DNA of 64,000 bases from Streptomyces mirabilis (GCF_039503195.1 NZ_JBCJKP010000001.1:620001-684000); one strand, 5' to 3'; positions 1 to 8,635 are shown, counted from the stretch's first letter. Notes: generated from the sequence alone by a model not told the origin. Translations and numbers: made by a program.

Positions 1-140
1 TACACCAGCTCCACAGACTGTCACCGCCAGCCCGGCGGCCAGGAGGTTGTGCGCCGCGTTCACGTCCCGGTCGTGGGTCACGCCACAGTCGCACGTCCAC
101 GTGCGGACGTGCAGCGGCATCGTGTCCCGCAACCGCGTGC
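1..140 (-). pseudogene. tnpB: C-terminal fragment of a TnpB/OrfB (IS200/IS605-IS607 type) protein
   Basis: Read on the minus strand, the first 140 bases encode a zinc-ribbon tail typical of TnpB: a PLHVRTWTC stretch followed by CDCG, then the DRDVNAAHN motif and the usual GLAVTVCG ending. The DRDxNAA motif holds the last RuvC aspartate in this family. Upstream (above about base 140) the frame stays open but no longer resembles TnpB, so the front of the gene is missing; the C-terminus continues left of the window. The plus-strand stretch up to base 268 (ending in an AWAPVGEAPNAIGN-like reading) looks like the tail of some other broken gene that I cannot identify. Confidence 0.65.
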
Positions 141-344
141 TCCAGCGGCCGGACACCGTGATCGCCGCCGGGCACTTCACGGACGACGTGTTCGGCCGTG
201 TCACTTCGGTGGGCGACGCGCACGCCTGGGCTCCCGTCGGCGAGGCGCCGAACGCGATCGGCAACTGAGCCGCACACATCACGGCCCCCGGTTCTCTCAC
301 GTCACTCAAGTAACCCACCTCACTCACATCAGGAGTCTCACCTC

Positions 345-1301
345 ATGTCAGTGCCTCAGAAGCCCCACATGTTCGGGGCAACCACCACCGCCGCCGAGAC
401 AATCGATGGCGTCGACCTGCACGGCCGCCGAGCCGTGGTGACCGGAGCCAGTTCCGGAATCAGGGTGGAGACGGCCCGGGCGCTCGCCTCGGCTGGCGCC
501 GACGTCACCCTGGCCGTACGGGACACCGACGCGGGCGCCCGTGCAGTGGCGCGCCTGGAGGCTGAACTCCCCTCCGCGTCGGGGAAGTTGACAGTGGGAC
601 GGCTCGACCTGGCCGACCGGTCGACGATCGCCGCGTTCGTGGCCGACTGGACGGGCCCGTTGCACATCCTGGTCAACAACGCCGGAGTGATGGCCCCGCC
701 GCAACTCATCCGCACGCCTGACGGCCGGGAATTGCAGTTCTCCGTCAATCACCTGGGCCACTTCGCGCTCGCCGTCGGCCTCCACCCGGCGCTCGCGGCG
801 GCGGACGGCGCCCGGATCGTCTCGGTCGCCTCGATCGGCCACCTCTTCTCCCCCGTCGTCTTCGACGACCTCGACTACCGCTTCCGGCCGTACGACCCCT
901 GGACCTCCTACGGGCAGTCGCAGACCGCCAACGTCCTGTTCGCCGTCGGTGCCGCCGAGCGATGGGCCGACGACGGCATCACCGCCAACGCCCTGATGCC
1001 GGGGAACATCGCCGACACGTCGCTGGCCCGGCACATGGACATGCAGCAGGTGGCCGACTTCATCGCCTCGGGCGAACTCGCACTGCCACCACAGAAGACC
1101 GTGGAGCAGGGCGCCGCGACCTCGGTGCTGTTGGCCGCCTCACCGTCGGTGGAGGGCATCACCGGCCGCTACTTCGAGGACTGTGCGCAGTCCGAGCCGG
1201 TAGCCGAGCGAGCCGGTGCCGTCGCCGGCGTCGCGCCGTACGCCCTGGACCCGGAGAACGCCGCCCGGCTGTGGTCCGTGTCCGAAGCCCTGGTCCACTA
1301 G
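345..1301 (+). CDS. SDR family oxidoreductase with altered cofactor and catalytic motifs
   Basis: Short-chain dehydrogenase of the retinol-dehydrogenase-like type, 318 residues. ATG at 345 was chosen because AGGAG lies nine bases ahead; the frame is open further upstream without a better signal. The fold is recognisable: NNAG in the middle and the S-x-G-H segment containing the active-site serine. Two essential positions are changed: the glycine-rich loop reads TGASSGIR (Arg40 where the third glycine belongs) and the YxxxK motif reads YGQSQ (Tyr189, Gln193 in place of lysine). The close paralogue at 18167-19090 keeps TGAGSGIG and YGQSK. By family knowledge the lysine positions the nicotinamide ribose and lowers the tyrosine pKa, so this copy is probably inactive or repurposed. 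The reading frame is otherwise intact. Confidence 0.85.
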   Translation: MSVPQKPHMFGATTTAAETIDGVDLHGRRAVVTGASSGIRVETARALASAGADVTLAVRDTDAGARAVARLEAELPSASGKLTVGRLDLADRSTIAAFVADWTGPLHILVNNAGVMAPPQLIRTPDGRELQFSVNHLGHFALAVGLHPALAAADGARIVSVASIGHLFSPVVFDDLDYRFRPYDPWTSYGQSQTANVLFAVGAAERWADDGITANALMPGNIADTSLARHMDMQQVADFIASGELALPPQKTVEQGAATSVLLAASPSVEGITGRYFEDCAQSEPVAERAGAVAGVAPYALDPENAARLWSVSEALVH

Positions 1302-1402
1302 AGCTCTACGCTGCCGACATGACCTCACGACACTAGTGGACCCGGCTGCGCCGTCAACTGTGGCAGCCTCCGCGCGCCCATGGCGAGCAGCCGCGCGAGC
1401 GC

Positions 1403-2509
1403 GTGGTCGGCCCGCTGGAACTGTTCTACGACCTGGTCGTGGTGGTGCTGGTCGCCCAGGCCGCCCACCACCTGGCCGGGGACCTCGACTGGCACGGTCT
1501 GGGTCTGTTCGCCGCGGTGTTCGCGCTGGTGTGGATCGCCTGGTTCAACGGCACCCTCCACCACGAACTGCACGGCCACGAGGATGCCCGCGGCCGGAGC
1601 GTGTTTCTGCTGCAGATCCTCGTACTCGTCCCGTCGGGCGCGTTCATCCCCGAGGCAGGCGGCGTACGCGGGATCGCGTTCGCCGTGACCGCGGGGGTGC
1701 TGTTCGCGGTGCTGGCGGTGCTGTGGCTGCTCGCCGGACGCGGTGACAGCCCCGAATTCCGCCGCCCCAGCAGGTTGTTCGTGACCGGGACGGCAGCCTG
1801 CGCCGTCGTCCTGGGCGCGAGCGCCGCCCTCCCCGCGGACGTCCGCGTACTGACGTGGGGTCTTCTGGCCGTCGCGTACCTGACGGGGTTCGCGGTCATG
1901 ATCGGTTCGGCCACTCCGGTGCAGGCGGTCGCGCTCAGCGTGACCGACGCGCTCACCGAACGGTTCGGGCTGTTCATCATCATCGTGCTCGGCGAGACCG
2001 TGACCCGCGTCGTCGACGGACTGGCCCACGAGCCGACCAACGCACTCACCCTCGCCGTCGGGCTCGTCGCCGTCGTCATCGGCTTCGGTGCCTGGTGGAC
2101 GTACTTCGACTTCGCCGGGCACCGGCAGCCGAGGCCCACCCGCGCAAGCACCGTGCAGTGGATGCTGGTTCACATGCCGCTCACGGCCGCGGTGGCCGTC
2201 ATGGGCGCCGCGATGGTCGATCTCGTCGAGCACGCCCACGACAGCCGGACTCCCACCGCCACGGCCTGGGTGCTCTGCGGGGGCGCGGCCGTCGTGCTCT
2301 GCGCGACGATGGTGCTCGCGGCCTCCCTGCGCGTCTGGCACGTGGACCGCGGGCTCTACCGGCCGCCGGCCCGCACCTGCGTCGTCGTGGCCGTCATGTG
2401 TGTGGGAGTCGGTGCGGCACGCCCGGCTCCCCTCGTCAGGAAGACAACCGGCGCTGAGCCTGCACTCGAAGCACTCCGGACGGTCCTTTCCGGAGGGATC
2501 AGTCGATGA
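1403..2509 (+). CDS. low-temperature-requirement A (LtrA)-like membrane protein, possibly damaged at both ends
   Basis: Multi-span membrane protein of the LtrA family (function poorly known), with the family's opening PLELFYDLVVV motif and about ten hydrophobic segments. The first usable start in frame is GTG 1403. Upstream in the same frame there is an ATG at 1319, but a TAG at 1334-1336 interrupts it; the codons between the stop and 1403 still encode family-like residues (RLRRQLWQPPRAHGEQP), so the original N-terminus was probably cut by a nonsense change. The last 25 or so residues, after GAARPAP, are hydrophilic and unlike a last membrane segment, so the 3' end may also be altered. The gene overlaps the convergent kinase gene by 11 bases. 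Confidence 0.75.
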   Translation: MVGPLELFYDLVVVVLVAQAAHHLAGDLDWHGLGLFAAVFALVWIAWFNGTLHHELHGHEDARGRSVFLLQILVLVPSGAFIPEAGGVRGIAFAVTAGVLFAVLAVLWLLAGRGDSPEFRRPSRLFVTGTAACAVVLGASAALPADVRVLTWGLLAVAYLTGFAVMIGSATPVQAVALSVTDALTERFGLFIIIVLGETVTRVVDGLAHEPTNALTLAVGLVAVVIGFGAWWTYFDFAGHRQPRPTRASTVQWMLVHMPLTAAVAVMGAAMVDLVEHAHDSRTPTATAWVLCGGAAVVLCATMVLAASLRVWHVDRGLYRPPARTCVVVAVMCVGVGAARPAPLVRKTTGAEPALEALRTVLSGGISR

Positions 2510-3482
2510 CGGCGGCCCGCCAGGTCTCCTCGTCGGCAGCCAGGAGAGCCGCGACGAGGGCGGGGTCCGGCAGGGGGCCGTGGTCGGCGGCGACCCGCAG
2601 GGCCGAGGCCGCGGTCAGATGGCCCAGCCGCAGGGCGCGATCCACGGGCAGGTGCCGTAGCAGGCCGCTCAGGAATCCGGCGGCGAAGGCGTCTCCGGCG
2701 CCGACCGGCTCGGTGACGCGCACGGTCAGGGCAGCCACGCTGTGGACAGCTGCCCCCACGAAGGCGGTGGCGGCGCGGTCCCCGTCCTTCACGACGAGGA
2801 CGCGCGGGCCGGACAGGAGTTCACGGACCCGTTCGGCGTCGGTGATCCCGTCCCCCCACAGGGCTTGGGCCTCGTCGAGGCCGACGAGCACGATGTCGGC
2901 CCGGTCTGCGAGCCGGCGCAGCACGTCGGCGGCGGAGCGGCCGTCCCACAGCGCGGGGCGGTGGTTGACGTCGAAGCTGACGGGCCACGGGCGGTCGGGG
3001 CGCAGCGCGTGTTCGACGAGGCCGCGGCAGCCGGGCGACAGGGCGGGAGTGATGCCGCTGAGGTGGACGAGCGCGGCGCCCGTCACCGCCGGGTCGTCGA
3101 GCGCGTCGGGGGTGAGGGCCGAGGCGGCGGATCCGGCGCGGTGGTAGTGGACGCGGGTGCCGTGCCCGGCCGGGCCCGGGTCCTTGACCAGCAGTCCGGT
3201 GGGCCGCTGCGGGTCGGTGCGGACGCCGCTCACGTCGACGCCGCCCGCGGCGATCCGGGCGCGGATGCGGCGGCCGAAGGGGTCGTCGCCGACCGCGGAG
3301 ACCCAGCGGGCGGGAATGCCGTGGTCGGCGAGGTAGAGGGCGACGTTCGACTCGGCGCCCGCGATGTCGACGCGCAGCAGGTCGGCGCCGTCCAACGGCC
3401 CGAGGGGGTCGGGGGCGAGGGCGGCCATGGTCTCGCCGACGCAGACCACGGGGCCGGGGCGCAGTGGCCGGTGGGTACTCAT
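2499..3482 (-). CDS. kdgK: PfkB-family 2-keto-3-deoxy-sugar kinase
   Basis: Ribokinase/PfkB-type kinase of 327 residues, last gene of the galactoside operon. The N-terminus reads VVCVGETMAAL, as in 2-keto-3-deoxygluconate kinases, with a sugar-binding AGAESNVA segment; the C-terminal signature VGAGDAFAAGF contains the catalytic Asp of the GAGD motif. In this operon the expected job is ATP-dependent phosphorylation of 2-keto-3-deoxygalactonate at C6, feeding the aldolase at 4395-5030. Start ATG 3482 is preceded by AGGAAG at good spacing. The enzyme family also contains fructokinases and KDG kinases; assignment to KDGal rests on context with DgoD and the aldolase. Confidence 0.88.
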   Translation of the reverse strand: MSTHRPLRPGPVVCVGETMAALAPDPLGPLDGADLLRVDIAGAESNVALYLADHGIPARWVSAVGDDPFGRRIRARIAAGGVDVSGVRTDPQRPTGLLVKDPGPAGHGTRVHYHRAGSAASALTPDALDDPAVTGAALVHLSGITPALSPGCRGLVEHALRPDRPWPVSFDVNHRPALWDGRSAADVLRRLADRADIVLVGLDEAQALWGDGITDAERVRELLSGPRVLVVKDGDRAATAFVGAAVHSVAALTVRVTEPVGAGDAFAAGFLSGLLRHLPVDRALRLGHLTAASALRVAADHGPLPDPALVAALLAADEETWRAAVID

Positions 3483-3492
3483 GGTGGGCTTC

Positions 3493-4398
3493 CTAGAGAG
3501 TGCCGGCGCGATCCGCCGGGGCCGGGGCGGACGGGACCGCGGGGCGGTACGGGGCGGCCGGGGCGCCGGGAACATCGACCCGGAGCGCGAAGACGGCGCC
3601 GTCGAGAGGGCCCGGGACGGGCAGGCCGATGTGCGCGCTGGTGACGAGGAGCGTATGGCCGTCGGGGCCACCGAGGCAGAGTCCCGCGGGCTGCCCGGCG
3701 GGCAGGTCGACGATCCGGTCGAGGCCCCCGTCGGGGCGATAGCGGTGGACCTGCCCGCTGCCCCAGACGGCGGTCCACAGGCAGCCTTCGATGTCGGTGG
3801 TCATACCGTCGGGGCTGCCGGAGCCGAGGGTGACGAAGGGTTCGGGCGTGCCCGGGTCGCCGCTCACGGGGTCGACCGGATAGCGGCGGATGACGCCCCG
3901 GGCGCTGTCGGCTAGGTACATGACGGTGCCGTCGGCGCTGAAGGCCGGGCCGTTGGGGATCGTGACGTCCCGCAGGACCCGGGTGACGCGGCCGTCGCGG
4001 TCCAGGCGGTAGAGGGAGCCCGCGTCCTGGGTGGCCTCGTACGCCATGCTGCCCGCCCAGAAGCGGCCGTGCGGGTCGGCGACGCCGTCGTTCATCCGCA
4101 TCGGCACGGGTGCGCCCTCCTCGGGGCGCGCGATCCAGTCGACGCGGCCCGCGGGGTCGATGCGGCAGATGCCGGGGCCCGCCGCCGCGATCCAGTGGCC
4201 GGGGTGCCCCTCCACCGGTGCCACGGCGCCCAGCGGGCAGGGCAGTCGGGTGATCGGGGCGAGCGGCGCGTCGGGTCCGTCGGGCAGCGCGAGCAGTCGG
4301 CCGGTGAGGATGTCGGTCAGCACGGCGCGGCCGTCCGTCCAGCGGATGCCCTCACCCAGTTCGAGGCGGTCGGTCCCCAGGACCGCGGGGGCGGTCAC
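3493..4398 (-). CDS. SMP-30/gluconolactonase family protein, probable galactonolactonase
   Basis: A 301-residue six-bladed beta-propeller of the SMP-30/gluconolactonase/LRE family. Metal-site features are present in order: Glu in LGEGIRW near the start, Asn in RMNDGVADPHGRFWAG, Asn in IPNGPAFSADG and Asp in SPDGMTTDIEG. Members hydrolyse aldonolactones; between a sugar dehydrogenase and galactonate dehydratase the likely substrate is D-galactono-lactone, giving D-galactonate. The GTG start at 4398 overlaps the stop of the upstream aldolase gene by four bases, indicating translational coupling; the kinase gene follows after 10 bases. Confidence 0.87.
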   Translation of the reverse strand: MTAPAVLGTDRLELGEGIRWTDGRAVLTDILTGRLLALPDGPDAPLAPITRLPCPLGAVAPVEGHPGHWIAAAGPGICRIDPAGRVDWIARPEEGAPVPMRMNDGVADPHGRFWAGSMAYEATQDAGSLYRLDRDGRVTRVLRDVTIPNGPAFSADGTVMYLADSARGVIRRYPVDPVSGDPGTPEPFVTLGSGSPDGMTTDIEGCLWTAVWGSGQVHRYRPDGGLDRIVDLPAGQPAGLCLGGPDGHTLLVTSAHIGLPVPGPLDGAVFALRVDVPGAPAAPYRPAVPSAPAPADRAGTL

Positions 4399-5030
4399 GG
4401 GCGGGCGTCCGCGCGGACGACGTCCAGGAAGGCGCGGGCGCGCTCACGCAGGGCGGTGAGGTCGCCGCCCTCGGCGGCGTCGCCGATCAGGGGCGATCCG
4501 ACGCCGACGGCTGTGGCTCCCTCGCGCAGGTAGTCGGCGGCCGCCGGCGCGTCCACTCCCCCGACGGGTACGAAGGGCAGGTCAGGGAAGGGTCCGCGCA
4601 GGTCCCGCAGATAGCCGGGGCCCCCGGCGCTGCCCGCGGGGAAGAGCTTGAGGGCGTCGGCTCCGAGCCGCTGTGCCTGGAGGATGTCGGTGGGCGTCAT
4701 CACGCCGGCGAGCACGGGGAGTTCGAGTTCCCGCCCGGTGGCGATGCCGTCGCTGACCCCCGGGGTGACGAGGAAGGCGGCGCCGGCCTTCTGGGCGGCT
4801 CGGGCGTCGTCGGAGCTGAGCACGGTTCCGGCGCCGAGCGTCGCGTCGGGGCCGAGCGCCGTGCGGGCCCGCGCGATGACGTCGAGCGCGTCGCGCCCGG
4901 AGAGGGAGACCTCGATGAGGGTGACGCCCTCCTCGGCGAGGGTGAGTACGGTGGTCAGCGCGGCGTCCGGGTCGCTGCCGCGGACGATGGCGAGCAGCCG
5001 GTGGGCGCGCAACGCGGCGAGCAGGTTCAT
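4395..5030 (-). CDS. eda: KDPG/KDPGal aldolase (bifunctional 4-hydroxy-2-oxoglutarate aldolase family)
   Basis: Class I aldolase of 211 residues, the usual size of Eda/DgoA. Visible landmarks are AIVRG near the N-terminus, Glu40 in IEVSLSG, LGAGTVLS, FLVTPGV and the Schiff-base Lys128 in ALKLFPAGSAGG. It should split 2-keto-3-deoxy-6-phosphogalactonate (or the gluconate epimer) into pyruvate and glyceraldehyde-3-phosphate. Its place beside dgoD and a PfkB kinase argues for the galactonate version (DgoA role). ATG start at 5030; four-base overlap with the lactonase gene downstream and a 26-base gap to the epimerase-like gene upstream. Confidence 0.9.
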   Translation of the reverse strand: MNLLAALRAHRLLAIVRGSDPDAALTTVLTLAEEGVTLIEVSLSGRDALDVIARARTALGPDATLGAGTVLSSDDARAAQKAGAAFLVTPGVSDGIATGRELELPVLAGVMTPTDILQAQRLGADALKLFPAGSAGGPGYLRDLRGPFPDLPFVPVGGVDAPAAADYLREGATAVGVGSPLIGDAAEGGDLTALRERARAFLDVVRADARP

Positions 5031-5056
5031 CCGAGATCCCTTCTGGTGACGGTGGT

Positions 5057-5854
5057 TCAGGTGCGTCGGGTCGCGGTGACGGTGAGCCGCCAGGTGACCT
5101 CACCGGCCGGCGGCACGACGGCGGTGTCGCCGTCGTCCGCCGCGGCGCGGTCGAAGACGCGGCCGAGCATCGGCTCGACGCCGATCGAGCGGTACGGCGC
5201 GCCTTGGGGGAAGCCGCCGAGGTTGCGCCAGAGGGCGACCGCGACGGGCTGCCCGTCGGCCTCGACGGACAGGTTCAGCGTGTCGGCGCCGTCGTGCACG
5301 GACACCCGGGAGGTGAGGACGACCGCTCCGACAGCGCTCCCGTCGTCCGGGCCGAGTCGGTCCAGCGGTACGCCGTCGACGCTGGGCCAGTTGCCGGCGA
5401 GCCAACGGTCGCCCTCGTCCGGGTGGAGCCGGGTCACCGCCGGTCCGACGACGTCGATCCGGGCGGCCGGGGAGAGGTCGAGCAGGGCGTGGGCGGCCCA
5501 CACGAAGCGGTAGCCGGGCTCGGCGGCGAGCGTGTAGTCGGCGACGACCGCGTCCCCTCGCGCTCCGATGCGCCGGGTCAGGCGGAAGTCGGGGCACTCC
5601 GCGACGTCCTCCTCCCCCGCCCTTCGCCAGGGCCGCGACCAGGCGTCCCCGTGGTCGGGCAGCCCGCGCACGGTGGGCACGCACTCCTCCAGGCCGCCGG
5701 CGTCGGCGAAGGGGTCACCGGGCCGGACCACGCGGCGGCGGGGCTCGTCGCGGTGCCACAGCCACTCGCGGCCACCGGCGGTCAGCGACGTCCAGCGTCC
5801 GCCGTGGTCCGGGTCGGTGGCGACGCGGACGGGCAACCGCGTGGCGCTCACCAT
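5057..5854 (-). CDS. aldose 1-epimerase (mutarotase)-like protein
   Basis: A 265-residue all-beta protein resembling aldose 1-epimerases: an early GGRWTSLTAGGREWLW segment, GGLEECVPTVRGLPDHGDAW in the centre of the galactose-mutarotase fold, and a late GVEPMLGR segment containing the glutamate expected of the family. It could interconvert alpha- and beta-galactose released by the alpha-galactosidase, supplying the beta anomer to the dehydrogenase. The start is ATG 5854 or GTG 5851; both overlap the dgoD stop codon, so translation is coupled. The protein is shorter than classic GalM (about 340 residues), so function beyond mutarotase-like is inferred from context. Confidence 0.72.
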   Translation of the reverse strand: MVSATRLPVRVATDPDHGGRWTSLTAGGREWLWHRDEPRRRVVRPGDPFADAGGLEECVPTVRGLPDHGDAWSRPWRRAGEEDVAECPDFRLTRRIGARGDAVVADYTLAAEPGYRFVWAAHALLDLSPAARIDVVGPAVTRLHPDEGDRWLAGNWPSVDGVPLDRLGPDDGSAVGAVVLTSRVSVHDGADTLNLSVEADGQPVAVALWRNLGGFPQGAPYRSIGVEPMLGRVFDRAAADDGDTAVVPPAGEVTWRLTVTATRRT

Positions 5855-6993
5855 TCGGCGAAGGAGCCGTCGACGTGCCGCCAGACGGGGTTGCGCCAGG
5901 CGTGACCTGACCGGTCGGCGGCGCGGACCGCGTTCTCGTCGACGGCGATGCCGAGTCCGAGCAGTCCGGTGCGGTGCGCCTGGCCGTCGACGAAGCGGAA
6001 GGGCTCGGTGTCGACCAGGTAGGACAGCAGGTCGGCGTCCTTGTTGTAGTGGATGCCCCGACTCTGTTCCTGGATCAGGAAGTTGGGCGTGGCGAAGGCG
6101 ACCTGGAGACTGGCGGCCAGCGCGATGGGACCGAGCGGGCAGTGCGGCGCCAGGTGGGCCCCGAAGGTCTCGGCGAGCGAGGCGATCCGGGTGACCTCCG
6201 ATATCCCTCCGGCGTGCGACAGATCGGGCTGGGCCACGGCGACGCCCGCGGTCAGCACCGGGAGGAAGTCGGCCCGTCCGTAGAGCCGTTCGCCGGTGGC
6301 CAGCGGCACGGACGAGGCGGCGACAAGGCCGGGCAGCAGGTGTGCCTGCTCGGGCAGGACGGGTTCCTCGACGAACAGCGGGTGCAGCGGGGCCATCTCG
6401 TGGAGTACGCGGCGCGCGTTGGCGGCGCTGAAGCGGCCGTGGAAGTCGACGGCGACGTCGCGGTGCGGGCCCAGGGCCTCGCGGGCGGCCGCCACGCGCT
6501 CGACGACGGCGGCCGTCTCGGCGGGGCTGCCGATCGGCGGGGTGCGCCCGGCGGCGTTCATCTTGACGGCGGTGAAGCCGGCCTCCACCTGGGCGGTGAC
6601 CTCCTCCTTGAGCCGCGCGGGTTCGTCGCCGCCGACCCATGCGTACACCCGGACCGTGTCGCGGACCGGGCCGCCGAGCAGGGTGTGCACCGGCACCCCG
6701 AGGGCGCGGCCCGCGATGTCCCACAGGGCCTGGTCGATGCCGGCGACGGCGCTGGAGAGGATCGGGCCGCCCCGGTAGAAGCCGCCCTTGCTCAGCACCT
6801 GCCAGTGGTCCTGGATACGCAGCGGGTCCTGGCCCACCAGGTACTCGGCCAGCACCTCGACGGCCGACCGGACCACCTCGGCCCGGCCCTCCACCACCGG
6901 CTCGCCCCAGCCGACGACGCCGTCGTCGGTCTCGATGCGGCAGAACAGCCACCGGGGCGGGACGAGAAAGGTCTCGACGCGCGCGATCTTCAC
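5848..6993 (-). CDS. dgoD: D-galactonate dehydratase
   Basis: Enolase-superfamily (mandelate racemase/muconate lactonizing) enzyme of 381 residues, essentially the length of E. coli DgoD (382). Long stretches are recognisably DgoD: VGWGEPVVEG, GFYRGGPIL, AGIDQALWDI, VDFHGRFS, LFVEEPVLPEQ, QPDLSHAGGI, LAPHCPLGPIALAA, QEQSRGIHYNK and the terminal WRHVDGSFAEW. These include the Asp/Glu/Glu magnesium ligands and the HAGG/APHCPLGP active-site loops. It converts D-galactonate to 2-keto-3-deoxy-D-galactonate. The start is GTG 6993, overlapping the regulator's stop by four bases; the epimerase-like gene overlaps its own stop. Confidence 0.95.
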   Translation of the reverse strand: MKIARVETFLVPPRWLFCRIETDDGVVGWGEPVVEGRAEVVRSAVEVLAEYLVGQDPLRIQDHWQVLSKGGFYRGGPILSSAVAGIDQALWDIAGRALGVPVHTLLGGPVRDTVRVYAWVGGDEPARLKEEVTAQVEAGFTAVKMNAAGRTPPIGSPAETAAVVERVAAAREALGPHRDVAVDFHGRFSAANARRVLHEMAPLHPLFVEEPVLPEQAHLLPGLVAASSVPLATGERLYGRADFLPVLTAGVAVAQPDLSHAGGISEVTRIASLAETFGAHLAPHCPLGPIALAASLQVAFATPNFLIQEQSRGIHYNKDADLLSYLVDTEPFRFVDGQAHRTGLLGLGIAVDENAVRAADRSGHAWRNPVWRHVDGSFAEW

Positions 6994-7751
6994 TGTGCCT
7001 GGCCGTCCTTCTCGTCGGTGGAGCCGTCCGTGCCCTCGGGCGTGGACGGACCGCTGAGTTTGTCGAGGTCGCGCGTCGCCTGGTCGAGCAGGGCGCGCAT
7101 GGCGTGTTCCGCACCGTCGGGGTCCCGGGCGCGCACGGCGTCGAGGACGGCTCGGTGGCTGGGGACCGGGTCCTCGCTGTGGGGGGCGCTGTGCACGAGC
7201 CGGTCGCGCTGGGCCAGGCCCGACTCGATGACCATCTCCATGCGTTCCAGCAGTTCGTTGTGGGTGGCCGCGAGCAGCGCCCGGTGGAAGGCGAGGTCGG
7301 CCTCGACGGCGTCGCTCGCGCCGCCCTCCCGGCCCATCGATGTCAGTGCCGCCTCCAACGCCTCGAGGTCGGCGTCGGTGCGGCGGGCCGCGGCCAGCCG
7401 CACGGCGGCGGGTTCGATGATGCCGCGGACCTCGCCGAGGTTGCGGAGCAGCGCGGGGTCGGCGCCGGTACCGTCGCTCTCGGAGAACTGCCAGCGCAGT
7501 ACGTCGGCGTCGAGCAGGTTCCAGTCGGAGCGGGGCCGCACGAACGTGCCGCGCTTCTGCCGGGCGTCGACCATGCCCTTGGCCGCGAGCACCTTGAGCG
7601 ATTCGCGCAGGGCGGTCAGGCTGACGTCCAGTTCGCTCTGCAGGGCCGCCATGTCGAGCGTCGCTCCCTCGGGGATCTCGCCGCTGAGCACCCGGCGGGC
7701 AAGGGTCTCCACGGTCTGGCCGTGCACTCCGCGGCGCGCGTATGGCGTCAT
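6990..7751 (-). CDS. GntR-family (FadR subfamily) regulator, DgoR-like
   Basis: 253 residues: an N-terminal winged helix (ALQSELDVSLTALRESLKVLAAKGMV and RGTFVRPR) followed by an FCD ligand domain with the acidic/histidine pattern DLAFHRALLAATHN and a later SHRAVLDAVRARD that usually holds a metal. The FadR subfamily contains DgoR, which controls galactonate genes in enterobacteria, so galactonate or a related acid is the natural guess for its ligand. The gene is embedded in the operon immediately upstream of dgoD with a four-base overlap. The likely target is the TTAATT-N3-AATTAA element found ahead of the transporter gene and the secreted alpha-galactosidase. A poorly conserved, charged C-terminal tail is present. 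Confidence 0.88.
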   Translation of the reverse strand: MTPYARRGVHGQTVETLARRVLSGEIPEGATLDMAALQSELDVSLTALRESLKVLAAKGMVDARQKRGTFVRPRSDWNLLDADVLRWQFSESDGTGADPALLRNLGEVRGIIEPAAVRLAAARRTDADLEALEAALTSMGREGGASDAVEADLAFHRALLAATHNELLERMEMVIESGLAQRDRLVHSAPHSEDPVPSHRAVLDAVRARDPDGAEHAMRALLDQATRDLDKLSGPSTPEGTDGSTDEKDGQAQ

Positions 7752-7800
7752 GTGTTTGCCTTTCTTGCTGGTCGGTCGGTGGCTGGAGCGGTCGGTCCCG

Positions 7801-8559
7801 TCACGCGGAGGCCTTACTGACGCTCCAGCCGCCGTCCACGAGCAGGCTCGATCCGGTGATGTAGGAGGCCTCGTCGGCGGCGAGGAAGGCGACGGCGGCG
7901 GCGACCTCCTCGGGGGTGCCGAAGCGGCGGGCCGCGGTCTCGGCGACGCTGAGCTCGCGCTCGGCCTGCGGGACCCGGTCCCAGGCGGCGGTCAGGATCG
8001 GTCCCGGCAGCACGGCGTTGACGCGAACATCGGGGCCGTACTCGACGGCGAGCTGACCGCACAGCGACAGCAGTGCTCCCTTGCTCGCCGCGTACGCCGG
8101 GTGGCCGGGGATCCCCCGGTGTGCGTGGACGGAGGAGACGAGCACCACGGCCCCCTGATGTTCGCGCAGGTCGGGCAGGGTGGCCTTGACTCCCAGGAAG
8201 GCGCCGGTGAGGTTGACCGAGAGCTGCCGTTCCCAGGAGGCGAGGCTGGTCTCGTGGGCCGGTGCGACCGCCACTGTGTACGCGTTGCTGACCAGGACGC
8301 CCACGGGTCCGAAGCTGTGGGCGGCGGTGATCACGCGCCGCCAGTCGTCCTCGCTCGCGACGTCGGCGGCGACGAAGAGGGTCCGGGCCCCGTCCTTGCG
8401 CAGCCGCTCGGCGGCTTCCTCGCCGCGTTCGGCGGCGATGTCGACCAGGACGACGGCCGCGCCCTCCGCGGCGAGGCGTGCCGCGGTGGCCGCGCCGATG
8501 CCCGACGCGGCGCCGGTGACGACGGCGACGCGGTTGGTGAAGCGGGCGGCTGGGTTCAT
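7801..8559 (-). CDS. SDR family dehydrogenase, candidate D-galactose 1-dehydrogenase
   Basis: Classical SDR of 252 residues with all core motifs: TGAASGIG near residue 15, the catalytic serine in VLVSSVHAH, YAASK in the helix that follows, and the C-terminal YITGSSLLVDGGWS. The NNAG position reads SNAY, a mild departure. Several known D-galactose dehydrogenases are SDRs, and an NAD(P)-dependent oxidation of galactose to galactonolactone is the one step otherwise missing from this operon, so that role is inferred. ATG start at 8559; 76 bases separate it from the GH36 gene upstream and 49 from the regulator downstream, the largest gaps in the operon. Confidence 0.85.
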   Translation of the reverse strand: MNPAARFTNRVAVVTGAASGIGAATAARLAAEGAAVVLVDIAAERGEEAAERLRKDGARTLFVAADVASEDDWRRVITAAHSFGPVGVLVSNAYTVAVAPAHETSLASWERQLSVNLTGAFLGVKATLPDLREHQGAVVLVSSVHAHRGIPGHPAYAASKGALLSLCGQLAVEYGPDVRVNAVLPGPILTAAWDRVPQAERELSVAETAARRFGTPEEVAAAVAFLAADEASYITGSSLLVDGGWSVSKASA

Positions 8560-8635
8560 GAGGTGGGTCGTCTCCTGTTCGAGAGGGAGGTGGGGTGCGG
8601 ATGTTCGAGAGTCGGTGCGAATTCTTCCGTTGTCG

